Origin: Pseudomonas sp. MM223
Lineage (GTDB): Bacteria; Pseudomonadota; Gammaproteobacteria; Pseudomonadales; Pseudomonadaceae
NCBI GenBank assembly: GCA_947090765.1
Contig: OX352322.1
Location: forward strand, 4,261,501-4,325,500
Length of the DNA stretch: 64,000 nt
Direction: 5' to 3'
Shown here in pieces: positions 39,644-49,495 of this stretch; within the stretch, counting starts at the first letter, position 1, and every line of letters starts with the position of its first letter. The notes beneath the pieces are model-generated. The model was not told where the DNA came from. It saw only the letters and a program-made list of their open reading frames with translations, and searched no databases. A program made the position numbers and the translations under genes.

Positions 39644-41109
39644 GCAGCATGATCAAGCACTGGATCAACGGCCGTGAGGTCGAGAGCAAAGACACCTTCG
39701 TCAACTACAACCCGGCCACCGGCGATGCCATTTGCGAAGTCGCCAGCGGCGGCGCCGAAGAAGTGGCCCAAGCCGTAGCCGCGGCCAAGGAAGCCTTCCC
39801 CAAGTGGGCCAACACCCCGGCCAAGGAACGTGCCCGGCTGATGCGCAAGCTGGGTGAGCTGATCGAGCAGAACGTGCCAAAACTGGCCGAGCTGGAAACC
39901 CTCGACACCGGCCTGCCGATCCACCAGACCAAGAACGTGCTGATTCCGCGTGCCTCGCACAACTTCGACTTCTTTGCCGAAGTGTGTACGCGCATGGACG
40001 GCCACACCTACCCGGTCGACGACCAGATGCTCAACTACACCCTGTACCAGCCAGTGGGTGTGTGCGGCCTGGTAAGCCCGTGGAACGTACCGTTCATGAC
40101 CGCCACCTGGAAGACCGCGCCGTGCCTGGCCTTGGGCAACACCGCAGTGCTGAAGATGAGCGAACTGTCGCCGCTGACCGCCAACGAACTGGGCCGCCTG
40201 GCTGTTGAAGCCGGCATCCCCAACGGTGTGCTGAACGTGATCCAGGGCTACGGCGCTACTGCCGGCGATGCACTGGTGCGCCACCCGGATGTGCGCGCCA
40301 TTTCCTTCACCGGCGGCACCGCCACCGGCAAGAAAATCATGCAGACCGCAGGCCTTAAAAAGTACTCGATGGAACTGGGCGGCAAGTCGCCCGTGCTTAT
40401 TTTCGAAGACGCCGACCTTGAGCGTGCGCTGGACGCCGCGCTGTTCACCATCTTCTCGCTGAACGGCGAGCGCTGCACTGCCGGCAGCCGCATCTTCATC
40501 CAGGAAAGCGTCTACCCACAGTTTGTCGCCGAGTTTGCAGCGCGCGCCAAGCGCCTGATCGTCGGTGACCCGACCGACCCGAAAACCCAGGTCGGCTCGA
40601 TGATTACCCAGCAGCACTACGACAAGGTTACCGGCTATATCCGCATCGGCATCGAAGAAGGCGCACGCTTGGTCGCCGGTGGCCTGGAGCGCCCGGCCAA
40701 CCTGCCGGCACATCTGGCCAAAGGGCAGTTCATCCAGCCCACCGTGTTCGCCGACGTGAACAACAAGATGCGCATTGCCCAGGAAGAAATCTTCGGCCCG
40801 GTGGTGTGCCTGATCCCGTTCAAGGACGAAGCCGAGGCGCTGCAACTGGCCAACGACACCGAGTACGGCCTGGCCTCGTACATCTGGACCCAGGACATCG
40901 GCAAGGCTCACCGCCTGGCGCGTGGCATCGAGGCTGGCATGGTGTTCATCAACAGCCAGAACGTACGCGACCTGCGCCAGCCGTTCGGCGGCGTGAAAGG
41001 CTCCGGTACCGGGCGTGAAGGTGGGCAATACAGCTTTGAGGTCTTTGCAGAGATCAAGAACGTGTGTATTTCCATGGGTAGCCACCACATCCCTCGCTGG
41101 GGCGTGTGA
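39640..41109 (+). CDS. hpaE: 5-carboxymethyl-2-hydroxymuconate semialdehyde dehydrogenase
   Basis: 489 aa NAD-dependent aldehyde dehydrogenase with active-site Glu (MELGGKSPV) and Cys (GERCTAGSR) and C-terminal PFGGVKGSGTGREGG. Oxidises CHMS to CHM. ATGA overlap with hpaG2. Confidence 0.95.
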   Translation: MSSMIKHWINGREVESKDTFVNYNPATGDAICEVASGGAEEVAQAVAAAKEAFPKWANTPAKERARLMRKLGELIEQNVPKLAELETLDTGLPIHQTKNVLIPRASHNFDFFAEVCTRMDGHTYPVDDQMLNYTLYQPVGVCGLVSPWNVPFMTATWKTAPCLALGNTAVLKMSELSPLTANELGRLAVEAGIPNGVLNVIQGYGATAGDALVRHPDVRAISFTGGTATGKKIMQTAGLKKYSMELGGKSPVLIFEDADLERALDAALFTIFSLNGERCTAGSRIFIQESVYPQFVAEFAARAKRLIVGDPTDPKTQVGSMITQQHYDKVTGYIRIGIEEGARLVAGGLERPANLPAHLAKGQFIQPTVFADVNNKMRIAQEEIFGPVVCLIPFKDEAEALQLANDTEYGLASYIWTQDIGKAHRLARGIEAGMVFINSQNVRDLRQPFGGVKGSGTGREGGQYSFEVFAEIKNVCISMGSHHIPRWGV

Positions 41110-41129
41110 TCTGACCCTTGATGGCTGAT

Positions 41130-41261
41130 GCGGTCTATGTAGGAGCGGCCTTGTGCCGCGATGGGGCGCGCAGCGGCCCCGGCGATATCTGCGGTGAAGC
41201 TGAAACCCTGGGGCCGCTGCGCGCCCCATCGCGGCACAAGGCCGCTCCTACAGGGGACCGC
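41130..41261. repeat. REP doublet palindrome between hpaE and hpaD
   Basis: GCGGTC...TGTAGGAGCGGCCTTGTGCCGCG with full complement on the other arm; about 132 bp inside an operon. May lower downstream expression or stabilise the upstream mRNA. Confidence 0.8.
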
Positions 41262-41302
41262 GTCAGCCCCAAAACAACAATAGCGTCTTAACGGAGCTTT
41301 CC

Positions 41303-42226
41303 ATGGGCAAACTCGCTCTCACTGCCAAGATTACCCATGTACCGTCCATGTACATGTCCGAACTGCCAGGCCCGCGCCAGGGCTTTCGTCAGGCAGCCAT
41401 CGACGGGCATCACGAAATCAGCCGCCGCTGCCGTGAGCTGGGCGTGGACACCATCGTCGTGTTCGACACCCACTGGCTGGTCAACGCCAACTACCACGTG
41501 CTGTGCGGGCCGCATTTCGAGGGCGTGTACACCAGCAACGAACTGCCGCACTTCATCAGCAACATGCCCTACGCCTTCCCCGGCAACCCCGAGCTGGGCA
41601 AGCTGCTGGCCGATGAATGCAACCGCTTCAACGTCGAGACCATGGCTCACCACGCCACTACCCTCGCCCCGGAATACGGCACCCTGGTGCCCATGCGCTA
41701 CATGAACCAGGACCAGCACTTCAAGGTTATTTCGGTCTCGGCACTGTGCACCTCGCACTACCTGGCCGACAGCGCCCGCCTGGGCTGGGCCATGCGCAAG
41801 GCCGTGGAAGACCATTACGACGGCACCGTGGCGTTTCTGGCCAGCGGCTCGCTGTCGCACCGCTTCGCGCAGAACGGCCAGGCGCCGGACTTCGCCACCA
41901 AGGTGTGGAGCCCGTTCCTCGAAACCCTCGACCACCGCGTGGTGCAAATGTGGCAGGACGGTGAGTGGGAAGCCTTCTGCGGGATGCTGCCGGAGTACGC
42001 CGCCAAAGGCCACGGCGAGGGCTTCATGCACGACACCGCGATGCTGCTGGGTGCGCTGGGCTGGTCCGATTACGACGGCAAGGCCGAAGTGGTCACGCCC
42101 TACTTCGGCTCATCCGGCACCGGCCAGATCAACGCGATTTTCCCGGTCACCCCGCAGGATGGCGGCGCCATCCCCGCTGCCCAGGCCGCCAACCCGGCCG
42201 CCGTGGTGTCCACCAGCCGCCTGTAA
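41303..42226 (+). CDS. hpaD: 3,4-dihydroxyphenylacetate 2,3-dioxygenase
   Basis: 307 aa class III (LigB) extradiol ring-cleavage dioxygenase. Conserved His in FDTHWLVNANYHV and LASGSLSHRF support Fe coordination and catalysis. Starts MGKLALTAKITHVPSMY like enteric HpaD. Cleaves homoprotocatechuate to CHMS. Confidence 0.95.
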   Translation: MGKLALTAKITHVPSMYMSELPGPRQGFRQAAIDGHHEISRRCRELGVDTIVVFDTHWLVNANYHVLCGPHFEGVYTSNELPHFISNMPYAFPGNPELGKLLADECNRFNVETMAHHATTLAPEYGTLVPMRYMNQDQHFKVISVSALCTSHYLADSARLGWAMRKAVEDHYDGTVAFLASGSLSHRFAQNGQAPDFATKVWSPFLETLDHRVVQMWQDGEWEAFCGMLPEYAAKGHGEGFMHDTAMLLGALGWSDYDGKAEVVTPYFGSSGTGQINAIFPVTPQDGGAIPAAQAANPAAVVSTSRL

Positions 42227-42289
42227 CCCACCCGTTCGCGCCTGGTCGCCCTGGCGGGTGGCCAGCCGCTGCTCACCGAGGAGGCCCCC

Positions 42290-42694
42290 ATGCCACACCT
42301 GGTTCTGCTCTACACCCCCGACCTGGAAGCCGACGCCGACATCCCCGGCCTGTGCCGCGCCCTGGCCGACACCATGCTTGAACAGCGCGATGCCGAAGGC
42401 AAAGCCGTGTTCCCCACTGGCGGCACCCGCGTGCTGGCCTACCCCGCCGCGCATTGCGCGGTGGCCGATGGCAAAGGCGAGTACGGCTTCCTGTACGCCA
42501 ACCTGCGCATGGCTACCGGCCGTAGCGCCGAGGTGCACAAAACAGTGGGCGACAGCTTGCTGGCAGTGCTGAAAGCCCGCCTGGACCCACTGCTGCAACA
42601 ACGCCCGATCGGCATCACCGTGCAGATCGACCACAGCACCGCCCAGGTCTACGACGCCAAGCACAGCACCTTGCACCCACTGTTCAACCGCTAG
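42290..42694 (+). CDS. hpaF: 5-carboxymethyl-2-hydroxymuconate delta-isomerase
   Basis: 134 aa, CHMI family, tautomerase superfamily with N-terminal Pro after Met (MPHLVLLYTPDLE). Converts CHM to OPET. Operon position conserved. Confidence 0.94.
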   Translation: MPHLVLLYTPDLEADADIPGLCRALADTMLEQRDAEGKAVFPTGGTRVLAYPAAHCAVADGKGEYGFLYANLRMATGRSAEVHKTVGDSLLAVLKARLDPLLQQRPIGITVQIDHSTAQVYDAKHSTLHPLFNR

Positions 42695-42749
42695 CGCGCC
42701 GGCTCAAGCCCCAGCCCTCCCCGACTCATTACAGAACAAGTACAAAAAC

Positions 42750-44057
42750 ATGAGCACACTCGAACAAGCCTCGCCACGCGAGGCACACGTTGAACGGGCC
42801 GACAGTACCCATCGGGCAGTCACCTGGCGGCTGATGCCGCTGCTGCTGGTGTGCTACCTGTTCGCCCACCTGGACCGCATCAACATCGGCTTCGCCAAAA
42901 TGCAGATGAGCCAGGACCTGCACTTGTCCGATACGGTCTATGGCCTGGGTGCCGGGCTGTTCTTCATTGCTTATGCGCTGTTCGGCGTCCCCAGCAACCT
43001 GATGCTCGACCGCGTTGGCCCACGCCGCTGGATCGCCTGCCTGATGGTGGTGTGGGGGCTGTTGTCGACCAGCATGCTACTGATCGAAAGCAGCAGCGCG
43101 TTCTACCTGTTGCGCTTCGCCCTGGGCGCGGCCGAGGCCGGGTTTTTCCCGGGCATCCTGGTGTACCTCAACCGCTGGTACCCGGCCGGGCGCCGTGCCC
43201 AGGTCACCGCGCTGTTCGCCATTGCCGTGCCGTTGGCCGGGGTGGTCGGCGGGCCGGTTTCCGGGGCGATCCTGGCCTTCATGCACGACACCGCCGGGCT
43301 GCGTGGCTGGCAGTGGATGTTCCTGCTCGAAGGTGCGCCGGTGGTGCTGCTGGGCCTGGTGGTGCTGGCCGTATTGCCGGAACACTTCGAGCGGGTGAGC
43401 TGGCTGAATGAACAGCAAAAAGCCACGCTGCGCGCGCAATTCGGCGAGGAAGAACAGCGCAAGCCGGTCACCTCGTTCGGTGCCATTTTTGCCAGCCGTG
43501 CGTTATGGCTGCTGGTGGCGGTGTATTGCGCGGTAATGCTGGCGGTGAACACCCTGGCGTTCTGGATGCCTAGCCTGATTCACAGCGCCGGGGTGGGCAG
43601 CGACGCCAGTGTCGGCCTGCTCAGCGCTGTGCCGTACGTGGCCGGCTGTGTGTTCATGCTGGCTTGCGGGCGCTCCAGCGACCGCCAGCGCGAGCGCCGC
43701 TGGCACCTGTGCGTACCCCTGCTGATGGCTGCCGTCGGCATCGCCATTGCGGCCATTGCCCCCGAGCAGGCGCTGCCGGTAATGGCCGGCCTGGTGCTGG
43801 CCGGCATGGGCGCCAGCGCCGCGCTGCCGATGTTCTGGCAACTGCCGCCGGCGTTTCTCAATGCCCGCACCCAGGCCGCAGGCATTGCCCTGATCGGCTC
43901 GCTGGGCAGCATCGCCTCGTTCTTCACGCCCTACTTCATCGGCTGGGTGCGCGACACCACCCACAGCGCCAGCCTGGCCCTGTACGTACTCGCCGTGTTC
44001 ATCGCCCTGGGCGGCCTGCTGGTGCTGCGCACCCGGGCTGCCATCGTCAATCCTTGA
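42750..44057 (+). CDS. hpaX: MFS transporter for 4-hydroxyphenylacetate
   Basis: 435 aa, about 12 membrane segments, anion:cation symporter group of MFS ([44 protein letters not shown]). Position between hpaF and hpaH argues for import of 4-hydroxyphenylacetate or related acids. Confidence 0.92.
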   Translation: MSTLEQASPREAHVERADSTHRAVTWRLMPLLLVCYLFAHLDRINIGFAKMQMSQDLHLSDTVYGLGAGLFFIAYALFGVPSNLMLDRVGPRRWIACLMVVWGLLSTSMLLIESSSAFYLLRFALGAAEAGFFPGILVYLNRWYPAGRRAQVTALFAIAVPLAGVVGGPVSGAILAFMHDTAGLRGWQWMFLLEGAPVVLLGLVVLAVLPEHFERVSWLNEQQKATLRAQFGEEEQRKPVTSFGAIFASRALWLLVAVYCAVMLAVNTLAFWMPSLIHSAGVGSDASVGLLSAVPYVAGCVFMLACGRSSDRQRERRWHLCVPLLMAAVGIAIAAIAPEQALPVMAGLVLAGMGASAALPMFWQLPPAFLNARTQAAGIALIGSLGSIASFFTPYFIGWVRDTTHSASLALYVLAVFIALGGLLVLRTRAAIVNP

Positions 44058-44074
44058 ATCAAGAGACCTTCCCC

Positions 44075-44878
44075 ATGCTAGACAACGCTTTCATCCAGCA
44101 CGCCGCCGAACGCCTCGACCAGGCCGAACGCAGTCGCGAACAAGTGCGCCAGTTCTCGCTGGAGCAACCGGCAATCACCCTCGAAGACGCCTACGCCATC
44201 CAGCGCGCCTGGGTGGCGAAAAAGATCGCCGCCGGGCGCAAGCTGGTGGGCCACAAGATCGGCCTGACCTCGCGCGCCATGCAGGTGTCGTCGAACATCA
44301 CCGAGCCCGACTACGGTGCCTTGCTCGACGACATGCTGTTCGATGAGGGCAGCGACATCCCCTTCGAGCGCTTCATCGTGCCGCGCGTTGAAGTGGAGTT
44401 GGCGTTCATCCTCGGCAAGCCGCTGAAGGGCCCGAACGTGACCGTGTTTGATGTGCTGGACGCCACCGAATGGGTGATCCCGGCGCTGGAGATCATCGAC
44501 GCACGCATCCAGCAGGTAGACCCGCAAACCCAGGCCACCCGCAAGGTGTTCGACACCATCTCCGACAACGCAGCCAATGCCGGCGTGGTGATGGGCGGGC
44601 GGGCCGTGCGCCCCACCGAAATCGACCTGCGCAAGGTGCCGGCGGTGCTTTACCGCAATGGCGTGATCGAAGAGTCCGGGGTCAGCGCTGCCGTGCTCAA
44701 CCACCCGGCCAAAGGCGTTGCCTGGCTGGCCAACAAACTGGCGCCGTACGACGTCACCTTGCAACCCGGCCAAATCATTCTTGGGGGTTCGTTCACCCGC
44801 CCGGTCGCCGCACGCCCTGGTGACACCTTCCACGTCGACTACGACATGCTCGGCTCCATCGCCTGCCGCTTCGTTTGA
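44075..44878 (+). CDS. hpaH: 2-oxo-hept-3-ene-1,7-dioate hydratase
   Basis: 267 aa, FAH-like hydratase family (MhpD/HpaH): [39 protein letters not shown]. Adds water to OHED giving 4-hydroxy-2-oxoheptanedioate. Start at 44075, 17 bp after hpaX. Confidence 0.95.
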   Translation: MLDNAFIQHAAERLDQAERSREQVRQFSLEQPAITLEDAYAIQRAWVAKKIAAGRKLVGHKIGLTSRAMQVSSNITEPDYGALLDDMLFDEGSDIPFERFIVPRVEVELAFILGKPLKGPNVTVFDVLDATEWVIPALEIIDARIQQVDPQTQATRKVFDTISDNAANAGVVMGGRAVRPTEIDLRKVPAVLYRNGVIEESGVSAAVLNHPAKGVAWLANKLAPYDVTLQPGQIILGGSFTRPVAARPGDTFHVDYDMLGSIACRFV

Positions 44879-44888
44879 GGACCTGCCC

Positions 44889-45692
44889 ATGGACATGCCC
44901 ATCAACCACTTCAAGCAACGCCTGCGCAGCGGTGAACCGCAGATCGGCCTTTGGCTCGGCCTGGCCGATGCCTACTGCGCAGAGCTGGCCGCCAATGCCG
45001 GTTTCGACTGGCTGCTGATCGACGGCGAGCACGCGCCCAACGACCTGCCCGGCATGCTAGCGCAGTTGCAGGCGGTGGCGCCCTACCCCAGCCAGGCGGT
45101 GATCCGCCCGGTGATCGGCGACACCGCGCTGATCAAGCAGGTGCTGGATATCGGCGCACAGACCTTGCTGGTGCCGATGGTGGAAACTGCCGAACAGGCG
45201 CAGCAACTGGTCAAGGCCATGCACTACCCACCCAAGGGCATTCGCGGGGTGGGCAGTGCGCTGGCACGGGCTTCGCGCTGGAACACTATCCCCGGTTACC
45301 TGGATCACGCCGATGAGCAGATGTGCCTGTTGGTGCAGATCGAGAATAACGAAGGCCTGGCCAACCTGGACGAGATCGTTGCGGTAGAGGGTGTGGATGG
45401 CGTGTTCATCGGGCCTGCGGACCTGAGTGCGGCGATGGGGCATCGGGGCAACCCGGGGCACCCGGAGGTGCAGGCCGCGATTGAAGACGCCATCGTGCGC
45501 ATCGGCAAGGCGGGCAAGGCTGCGGGTATTCTCAGCGCGGACGAGAAACTGGCGCGGCGCTACATCGAGCTGGGTGCGGCGTTTGTGGCAGTGGGTGTGG
45601 ATACCACGGTGCTGATGCGCGGATTGCGTGAGCTGGCGGGGAAGTTCAAGGGTACCCCAGTGGTCGCCAGCGCCGGGGGTGGTGTCTACTGA
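44889..45692 (+). CDS. hpaI: 4-hydroxy-2-oxoheptanedioate aldolase
   Basis: 267 aa HpcH/HpaI class II aldolase: [12 protein letters not shown] (metal/base region), QIENNEGL (metal Glu), [23 protein letters not shown]. Yields pyruvate and succinate semialdehyde. Last gene of the operon; REP pair follows. Confidence 0.96.
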   Translation: MDMPINHFKQRLRSGEPQIGLWLGLADAYCAELAANAGFDWLLIDGEHAPNDLPGMLAQLQAVAPYPSQAVIRPVIGDTALIKQVLDIGAQTLLVPMVETAEQAQQLVKAMHYPPKGIRGVGSALARASRWNTIPGYLDHADEQMCLLVQIENNEGLANLDEIVAVEGVDGVFIGPADLSAAMGHRGNPGHPEVQAAIEDAIVRIGKAGKAAGILSADEKLARRYIELGAAFVAVGVDTTVLMRGLRELAGKFKGTPVVASAGGGVY

Positions 45693-45726
45693 AGCACCTT
45701 GGGGATGGCACCGGCTTTCGCCGGTG

Positions 45727-45810
45727 TTCGCGGCACAAGGCCGCTCCTACAGGTTTGGCGCTGGCTTCGGCTACTGCGCGGTCCATGTAGGAGCGGCCTT
45801 GTGCCGCGAA
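45727..45810. repeat. Inverted REP pair after hpaI
   Basis: TTCGCGGCACAAGGCCGC... and complement ...GCGGCCTTGTGCCGCGAA between convergent hpaI and the flavin reductase gene; orientation of units opposite to that at 36.4 and 41.1 kb. Confidence 0.75.
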
Positions 45811-45840
45811 AGGCCGCAAAGCGGCCCCAAGTTTTCAGGT

Positions 45841-46770
45841 TCAGATATTGATAAGCGTCTTGAGCACTGTCTTGAAGGTATCCAGTTGCTCTTCACTGAA
45901 CTGCCCGAACACCTTGTCCTGCTGTTCCCGGGCAATGGTCCACAATGCCTCGGTCTCATCCACACCCTTTACCGACAACCGCACCCGCCCCTCGTCATCG
46001 GCAATCAGCCCTTTGCGCTTGAGGTTGGCCACCGCTTCCTCGATCTCCCGCGCCGGCATCGCCACTTCGCGTTGCAGGTCGTTCAGGCTCAGCCCCGCAT
46101 CGTTTTCCAGCACCATCAGCATGCGTGCCTCGCTGGTGCGCAAGCCGGTGCACAACTGGCGTGGCTGGTAGTCAGCCTGGTAGGCGCGCAACGCCTGGGT
46201 CATCAGGTAGTACAGGTTGTGCTGCAGGCGGCCCTGGAAGTGGCTGCTGGGTGCCTGCCCCTCTGCGCGTTGGGTCATGCGGGTATGCGGCAGCACCATG
46301 GAATAGGCGCCCTGGTGGTACAACAGCGGCGAGCGGCCGAAATCATCGAACGCCACCACCTTGCCCACCAGGATCCAGTGATCGCCCCCGTCCAGCTGCT
46401 GGTACTTTTCACACTCGAAGCGTGCCGCGCAGTCGGCGAACAGCGGCGCGCCGCCGGTGCCGGTTTGGTACTCGATGCCGGCAAAACGGTCTTCCTTCGG
46501 GCGGGCAAAGTTGTTGGACAGGTCGATCTGGTCCGCAGCCAGAATGTTCACGGCAAAGTGCGACGCCTCTTCGAACACTTCATGGCTGGTCGAGCGCTTG
46601 TCGATGCTCCACAGGATCAGCGCCGGGTCCAGCGACACCGAGTTGAAACTGTTGGCGGTCACGCCGACCTTGCGGCCGCTGGGGCCAGCGGCAGTCACCA
46701 CGGTCACGCCGGTGGCGAAGTTGCCCAGGGCACGGCGGAAGGCACGTGGGTCGAAGGTTTCATTGGACAT
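45841..46770 (-). CDS. 4-hydroxyphenylacetate 3-hydroxylase reductase (C1 type)
   Basis: 309 aa. N-terminal flavin-reductase fold (residues about 1-165; FATGVTVVTAAGPSGRKVGVTANSF, GKVVAFDD) fused to a MarR-like C-terminal domain (about 190-309; SEARMLMVLENDAGLSLNDLQREVAMPAREIEEAVANLKRKGL). This architecture and length match the Acinetobacter C1 reductase, in which the C-terminal domain senses substrate and stimulates flavin reduction. It supplies reduced flavin to the oxygenase encoded upstream (46851-48020), with which it is transcribed. Confidence 0.9.
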   Translation of the reverse strand: MSNETFDPRAFRRALGNFATGVTVVTAAGPSGRKVGVTANSFNSVSLDPALILWSIDKRSTSHEVFEEASHFAVNILAADQIDLSNNFARPKEDRFAGIEYQTGTGGAPLFADCAARFECEKYQQLDGGDHWILVGKVVAFDDFGRSPLLYHQGAYSMVLPHTRMTQRAEGQAPSSHFQGRLQHNLYYLMTQALRAYQADYQPRQLCTGLRTSEARMLMVLENDAGLSLNDLQREVAMPAREIEEAVANLKRKGLIADDEGRVRLSVKGVDETEALWTIAREQQDKVFGQFSEEQLDTFKTVLKTLINI

Positions 46771-46850
46771 GCAAGACTCCCGGGCAGGCCTGGCAGCCTG
46801 CCCTGTTTGTTGTTGTGCTTGTAGGGGGATGGTTGAAAACAGGTAGCGGC

Positions 46851-48020
46851 TCAGACCATCGCCGGGTCAGGCTCCAGGCCCATCAGCTCGCGGCCGAGGA
46901 TTTGCGAACACACGTCGTAATCGGTGTAGGCATGGGCGCCGGTCATGTGCGAATCGCGGAACAGCCGTTGCAGTTCGTTGCTTTCGAACCAGGCGCCACC
47001 ACCGGCGGCTTCCATCAGCCGGTCGACGGCCTGGATGCACATCTTCACCGCGTAGCCCTGGTTGGTGCGCCAGAAGGCCAGCGTGCCGCGCGACGGGTAT
47101 TCATGGCGGGCACTGTGCTCCGCAATCTCGTCCCAGCTCTTTTCCAGCAGTGCCCGTGCGGCGGCCACCTGGTGGGTCGACTCGGCCAGGCGCATCAACG
47201 CCGGGGTGGCGGCGCCCACGGCTGCACCGGTGTAGGCGCGCACACGGTTGCGGGTTTTCTCACGGAACACCTCCAGCATGCGCTCGGCAACGCCGAGGCT
47301 GACGGTGGAGAAGCCGCTGGCAAAATACGGGCGATACGGGGCAAAGAAAATCTTGCTGTCAGGGTACAAACCAAAGCCCGCCGACTTGCCCTCCATCATG
47401 TCCTTGGCCTTCTGGATGCGGTGCTCGGGCACGAAGGCGTCACGCACGATCAAGGTCTTGCTACCACTGCCGCGCATGCCTACGGCGTACCAGTCATCAC
47501 GGATCTCATAGTCGCTGCGGGGCAGGATGGCGAAGCAGTAATCCTGAGTGCCTTCGGCATTCTTGCGGCGGAAACCGACAATCGCCCACTCGGCGTGGTC
47601 GCAGCCGGAACTCCAGCCCATTTCGCCGCTGAACAGCACCCCACCCTCCACCTCTTCGGTGCGGCCGAACGGCGCGATACTGCTGCTGGCGGTAGCATCC
47701 GGGTTGCTGCCCCACACTTCCTGCTGCAGCTTGGGTGAGAACATCGCCATCTGGTGGCTGTGGGTGCACAACAGGCTCATGGCCCAGGCAGTGCTGGCAC
47801 AGGCACCCGCCAGCAAGGCGATGCATTGGGCGAACTCCGGCAGGGTGATTTCCATGCCACCGTAGTGTTTAGGCAAGAACGCGCGATGCATGCCAATGCT
47901 TTTCAGCAAGGCGATATTCTCTGCCGGCACACTGCGGTCCTGCTCGGCACGCATGGCATTGGCGGCGATGGTCGGCAGGACGGATTTCAGGTCTTCCAGC
48001 AGGGGGTTTGGCGTTTTCAT
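46851..48020 (-). CDS. 4-hydroxyphenylacetate 3-hydroxylase oxygenase (C2 type)
   Basis: 389 aa acyl-CoA-dehydrogenase-fold flavin monooxygenase (group D), e.g. LKSIGMHRAFLPKHYGGMEITLPEFAQCIALLAG, and GEMGWSSGCDHAEW in the flavin region. Size and partner gene match the C2-HpaH oxygenase rather than the enteric HpaB. Hydroxylates 4-hydroxyphenylacetate to homoprotocatechuate. Promoter region carries a putative HpaA motif 87-100 bp upstream. Confidence 0.9.
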   Translation of the reverse strand: MKTPNPLLEDLKSVLPTIAANAMRAEQDRSVPAENIALLKSIGMHRAFLPKHYGGMEITLPEFAQCIALLAGACASTAWAMSLLCTHSHQMAMFSPKLQQEVWGSNPDATASSSIAPFGRTEEVEGGVLFSGEMGWSSGCDHAEWAIVGFRRKNAEGTQDYCFAILPRSDYEIRDDWYAVGMRGSGSKTLIVRDAFVPEHRIQKAKDMMEGKSAGFGLYPDSKIFFAPYRPYFASGFSTVSLGVAERMLEVFREKTRNRVRAYTGAAVGAATPALMRLAESTHQVAAARALLEKSWDEIAEHSARHEYPSRGTLAFWRTNQGYAVKMCIQAVDRLMEAAGGGAWFESNELQRLFRDSHMTGAHAYTDYDVCSQILGRELMGLEPDPAMV

Positions 48021-48106
48021 GAGCGGTCTCTTTTTTATTTGGATTCGAAGACGCGGTCAGTATGTGAGCGGTGATCAGGCGGCGGAATGCACGTTACGAG
48101 GGGAAC

Positions 48107-48120
48107 ATTGCACTTTCCAT
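48107..48120 (-). promoter_or_regulatory. Putative HpaA motif, copy 2
   Basis: Minus strand reads ATGGAAAGTGCAAT then GTTCC, about 87-100 bp before the hydroxylase start; identical 14-mer at 37025-37038. Confidence 0.5.
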
Positions 48121-48222
48121 GGCGCCCTGAAATTGCCTTGCAACAAACATTGACCCGTGCATTTTCGATCACCACAATCCCCCCTCAAGACGCGCGCGGC
48201 CCGCCGCGCCCCTGACGGAGTG

Positions 48223-48822
48223 ATGCAGTTGAAAGACCTTTCCCCTTCTGCGGTGCGTGTGTGCGATGCCGCCGTCGGCCACTTCGCCGAGTACGGCTAC
48301 GACGCCTCCTCGCTGAACGAAATCGCCCAGCTGGCAGGCATGCGCAAGGCATCGCTGTATGCGCACTTTGCCAACAAGGATGCCTTGTTCGTGGAGGTGT
48401 TCCAGCGTGCGCTGGTGCAGGAAACGGCCTTTGTCGAGTACGGCTTTGCACAAGAAGGCCGCGACGGCCTGGCGCCGGGGCACTGGCTGGCCCTGCACCT
48501 GGCCGACCGTTATCGCGACTCGGCCGAACTGCGCTTTGTGTTACGCACAGCGTTCCTGCCCCCGGCGGGCATCAAGCCGATTGTCACTTCAGGCTTTGAA
48601 AAATACCTGGGCGGCATACGCGAAGGGTTTTGCCTGGCCCTGCAAGCTCGCCATAGCTGGGCGCATGAGCAACATAGCCGCCTGGCGCTGTATGCCGATG
48701 CCTACCTGGGCATCATCGACAGCCTGTATGTGGAGCTGATGTACGCCGGCCCCGCCGCCTATGAACGGCGCGCGGCAGCGCTGCTGAAAGTGCTGGAAGA
48801 CTCGCTGTCGCTCAACCACTGA
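48223..48822 (+). CDS. TetR family regulator
   Basis: 199 aa from ATG 48223 with GGAG SD. N-terminal HTH: VCDAAVGHFAEYGYDASSLNEIAQLAGMRKASLYAHFANKDALF. Divergent from the hydroxylase operon; likely controls it or itself. A GTG start 66 bp upstream is possible but lies in the promoter region. Confidence 0.85.
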   Translation: MQLKDLSPSAVRVCDAAVGHFAEYGYDASSLNEIAQLAGMRKASLYAHFANKDALFVEVFQRALVQETAFVEYGFAQEGRDGLAPGHWLALHLADRYRDSAELRFVLRTAFLPPAGIKPIVTSGFEKYLGGIREGFCLALQARHSWAHEQHSRLALYADAYLGIIDSLYVELMYAGPAAYERRAAALLKVLEDSLSLNH

Positions 48823-48833
48823 CGCCTGGCGCG

Positions 48834-49256
48834 TCAGGGTTTGATCTTCTTCATTTCGTCCAGCAACTGCATCAGCTGCTGCAGCTTTTCCTCGCCAAAC
48901 TGGGCGAGGATCTTGTCGTAGTTGCGCGCCATCTCTTCGCTCATCGCCAGGAACGCTTGCTGGCCGGCCTCGGTCAGGCTGATGAACACCCGGCGCTGGT
49001 CTTCCGGCGACTTGCGCCGCGCCACAATGCCGTCACGCTCCAGGCGCTTGAGCACCCCGCTCATGCTGGGCTTGAGAATACACGCCAGCTCTGCCAACTG
49101 ATGGCTTTCCAGCTCACCTTGCTGGCGCAAGATTCGGATAACCCGCCATTGCTGTTCGGTCAGGTCATGGGCATTCAACGCCGGGCGGAAGAACGCCATG
49201 GTGGCTTCGCGCGCTTGCAGCAAAGTCAGGGTGAGGGAGGGTCTTGGTGTGGTCAT
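48834..49256 (-). CDS. hpaR: MarR-type HpaR paralogue (copy 2)
   Basis: 140 aa. Nearly collinear with the 36553-36975 protein along its length (shared PSLTLTLLQAREATMAFFRP-type N-terminus, DLTEQQWRVIRIL, GEEKLQQLM end). Convergent with the TetR gene. ATTAATACATTAAT lies 55-68 bp upstream of its start, a probable autoregulatory site. Confidence 0.87.
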   Translation of the reverse strand: MTTPRPSLTLTLLQAREATMAFFRPALNAHDLTEQQWRVIRILRQQGELESHQLAELACILKPSMSGVLKRLERDGIVARRKSPEDQRRVFISLTEAGQQAFLAMSEEMARNYDKILAQFGEEKLQQLMQLLDEMKKIKP

Positions 49257-49310
49257 GCGGGCTCAAAGGGGCTGGAAATAGCAAACCGGCGAGTATGCCA
49301 GTGCACAATC

Positions 49311-49324
49311 ATTAATACATTAAT
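49311..49324. promoter_or_regulatory. HpaR-like TTAA dyad
   Basis: ATTAATACATTAAT, perfect 5-bp arms around TACA, in the gap between hpaR copy 2 and the amine-oxidase gene. Confidence 0.5.
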
Positions 49325-49396
49325 AGAATGGTTTCTACCCATTTCCGGGCAGCAATGCCAGCCGCCGGTTGCGCCTGGCAGGCTGGATAAACCCGA

Positions 49397-49414
49397 TGGC
49401 AGGCAAGAACAAGA
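49397..49414 (+). promoter_or_regulatory. FeaR-like site 1 (amine oxidase)
   Basis: TGGCA-GGCAAGAA-CAAGA, ending 82 bp before the ATG of the FAD oxidase. One of five copies of TG(G/T)CA-N8-CAAGA in this module. Confidence 0.6.
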
Positions 49415-49495
49415 CACCTACCGAGCGGCAGGCGCTCAATGCCCGAGCGCCCCGCGAAACGGCCCTAACACAATTCCAATTCAGCAGGCTGCGTC

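Noticed and set aside
39289..41229. 646-codon open frame antisense to hpaE
   Set aside because: Shadow of hpaE and part of hpaG2; begins inside a REP palindrome.
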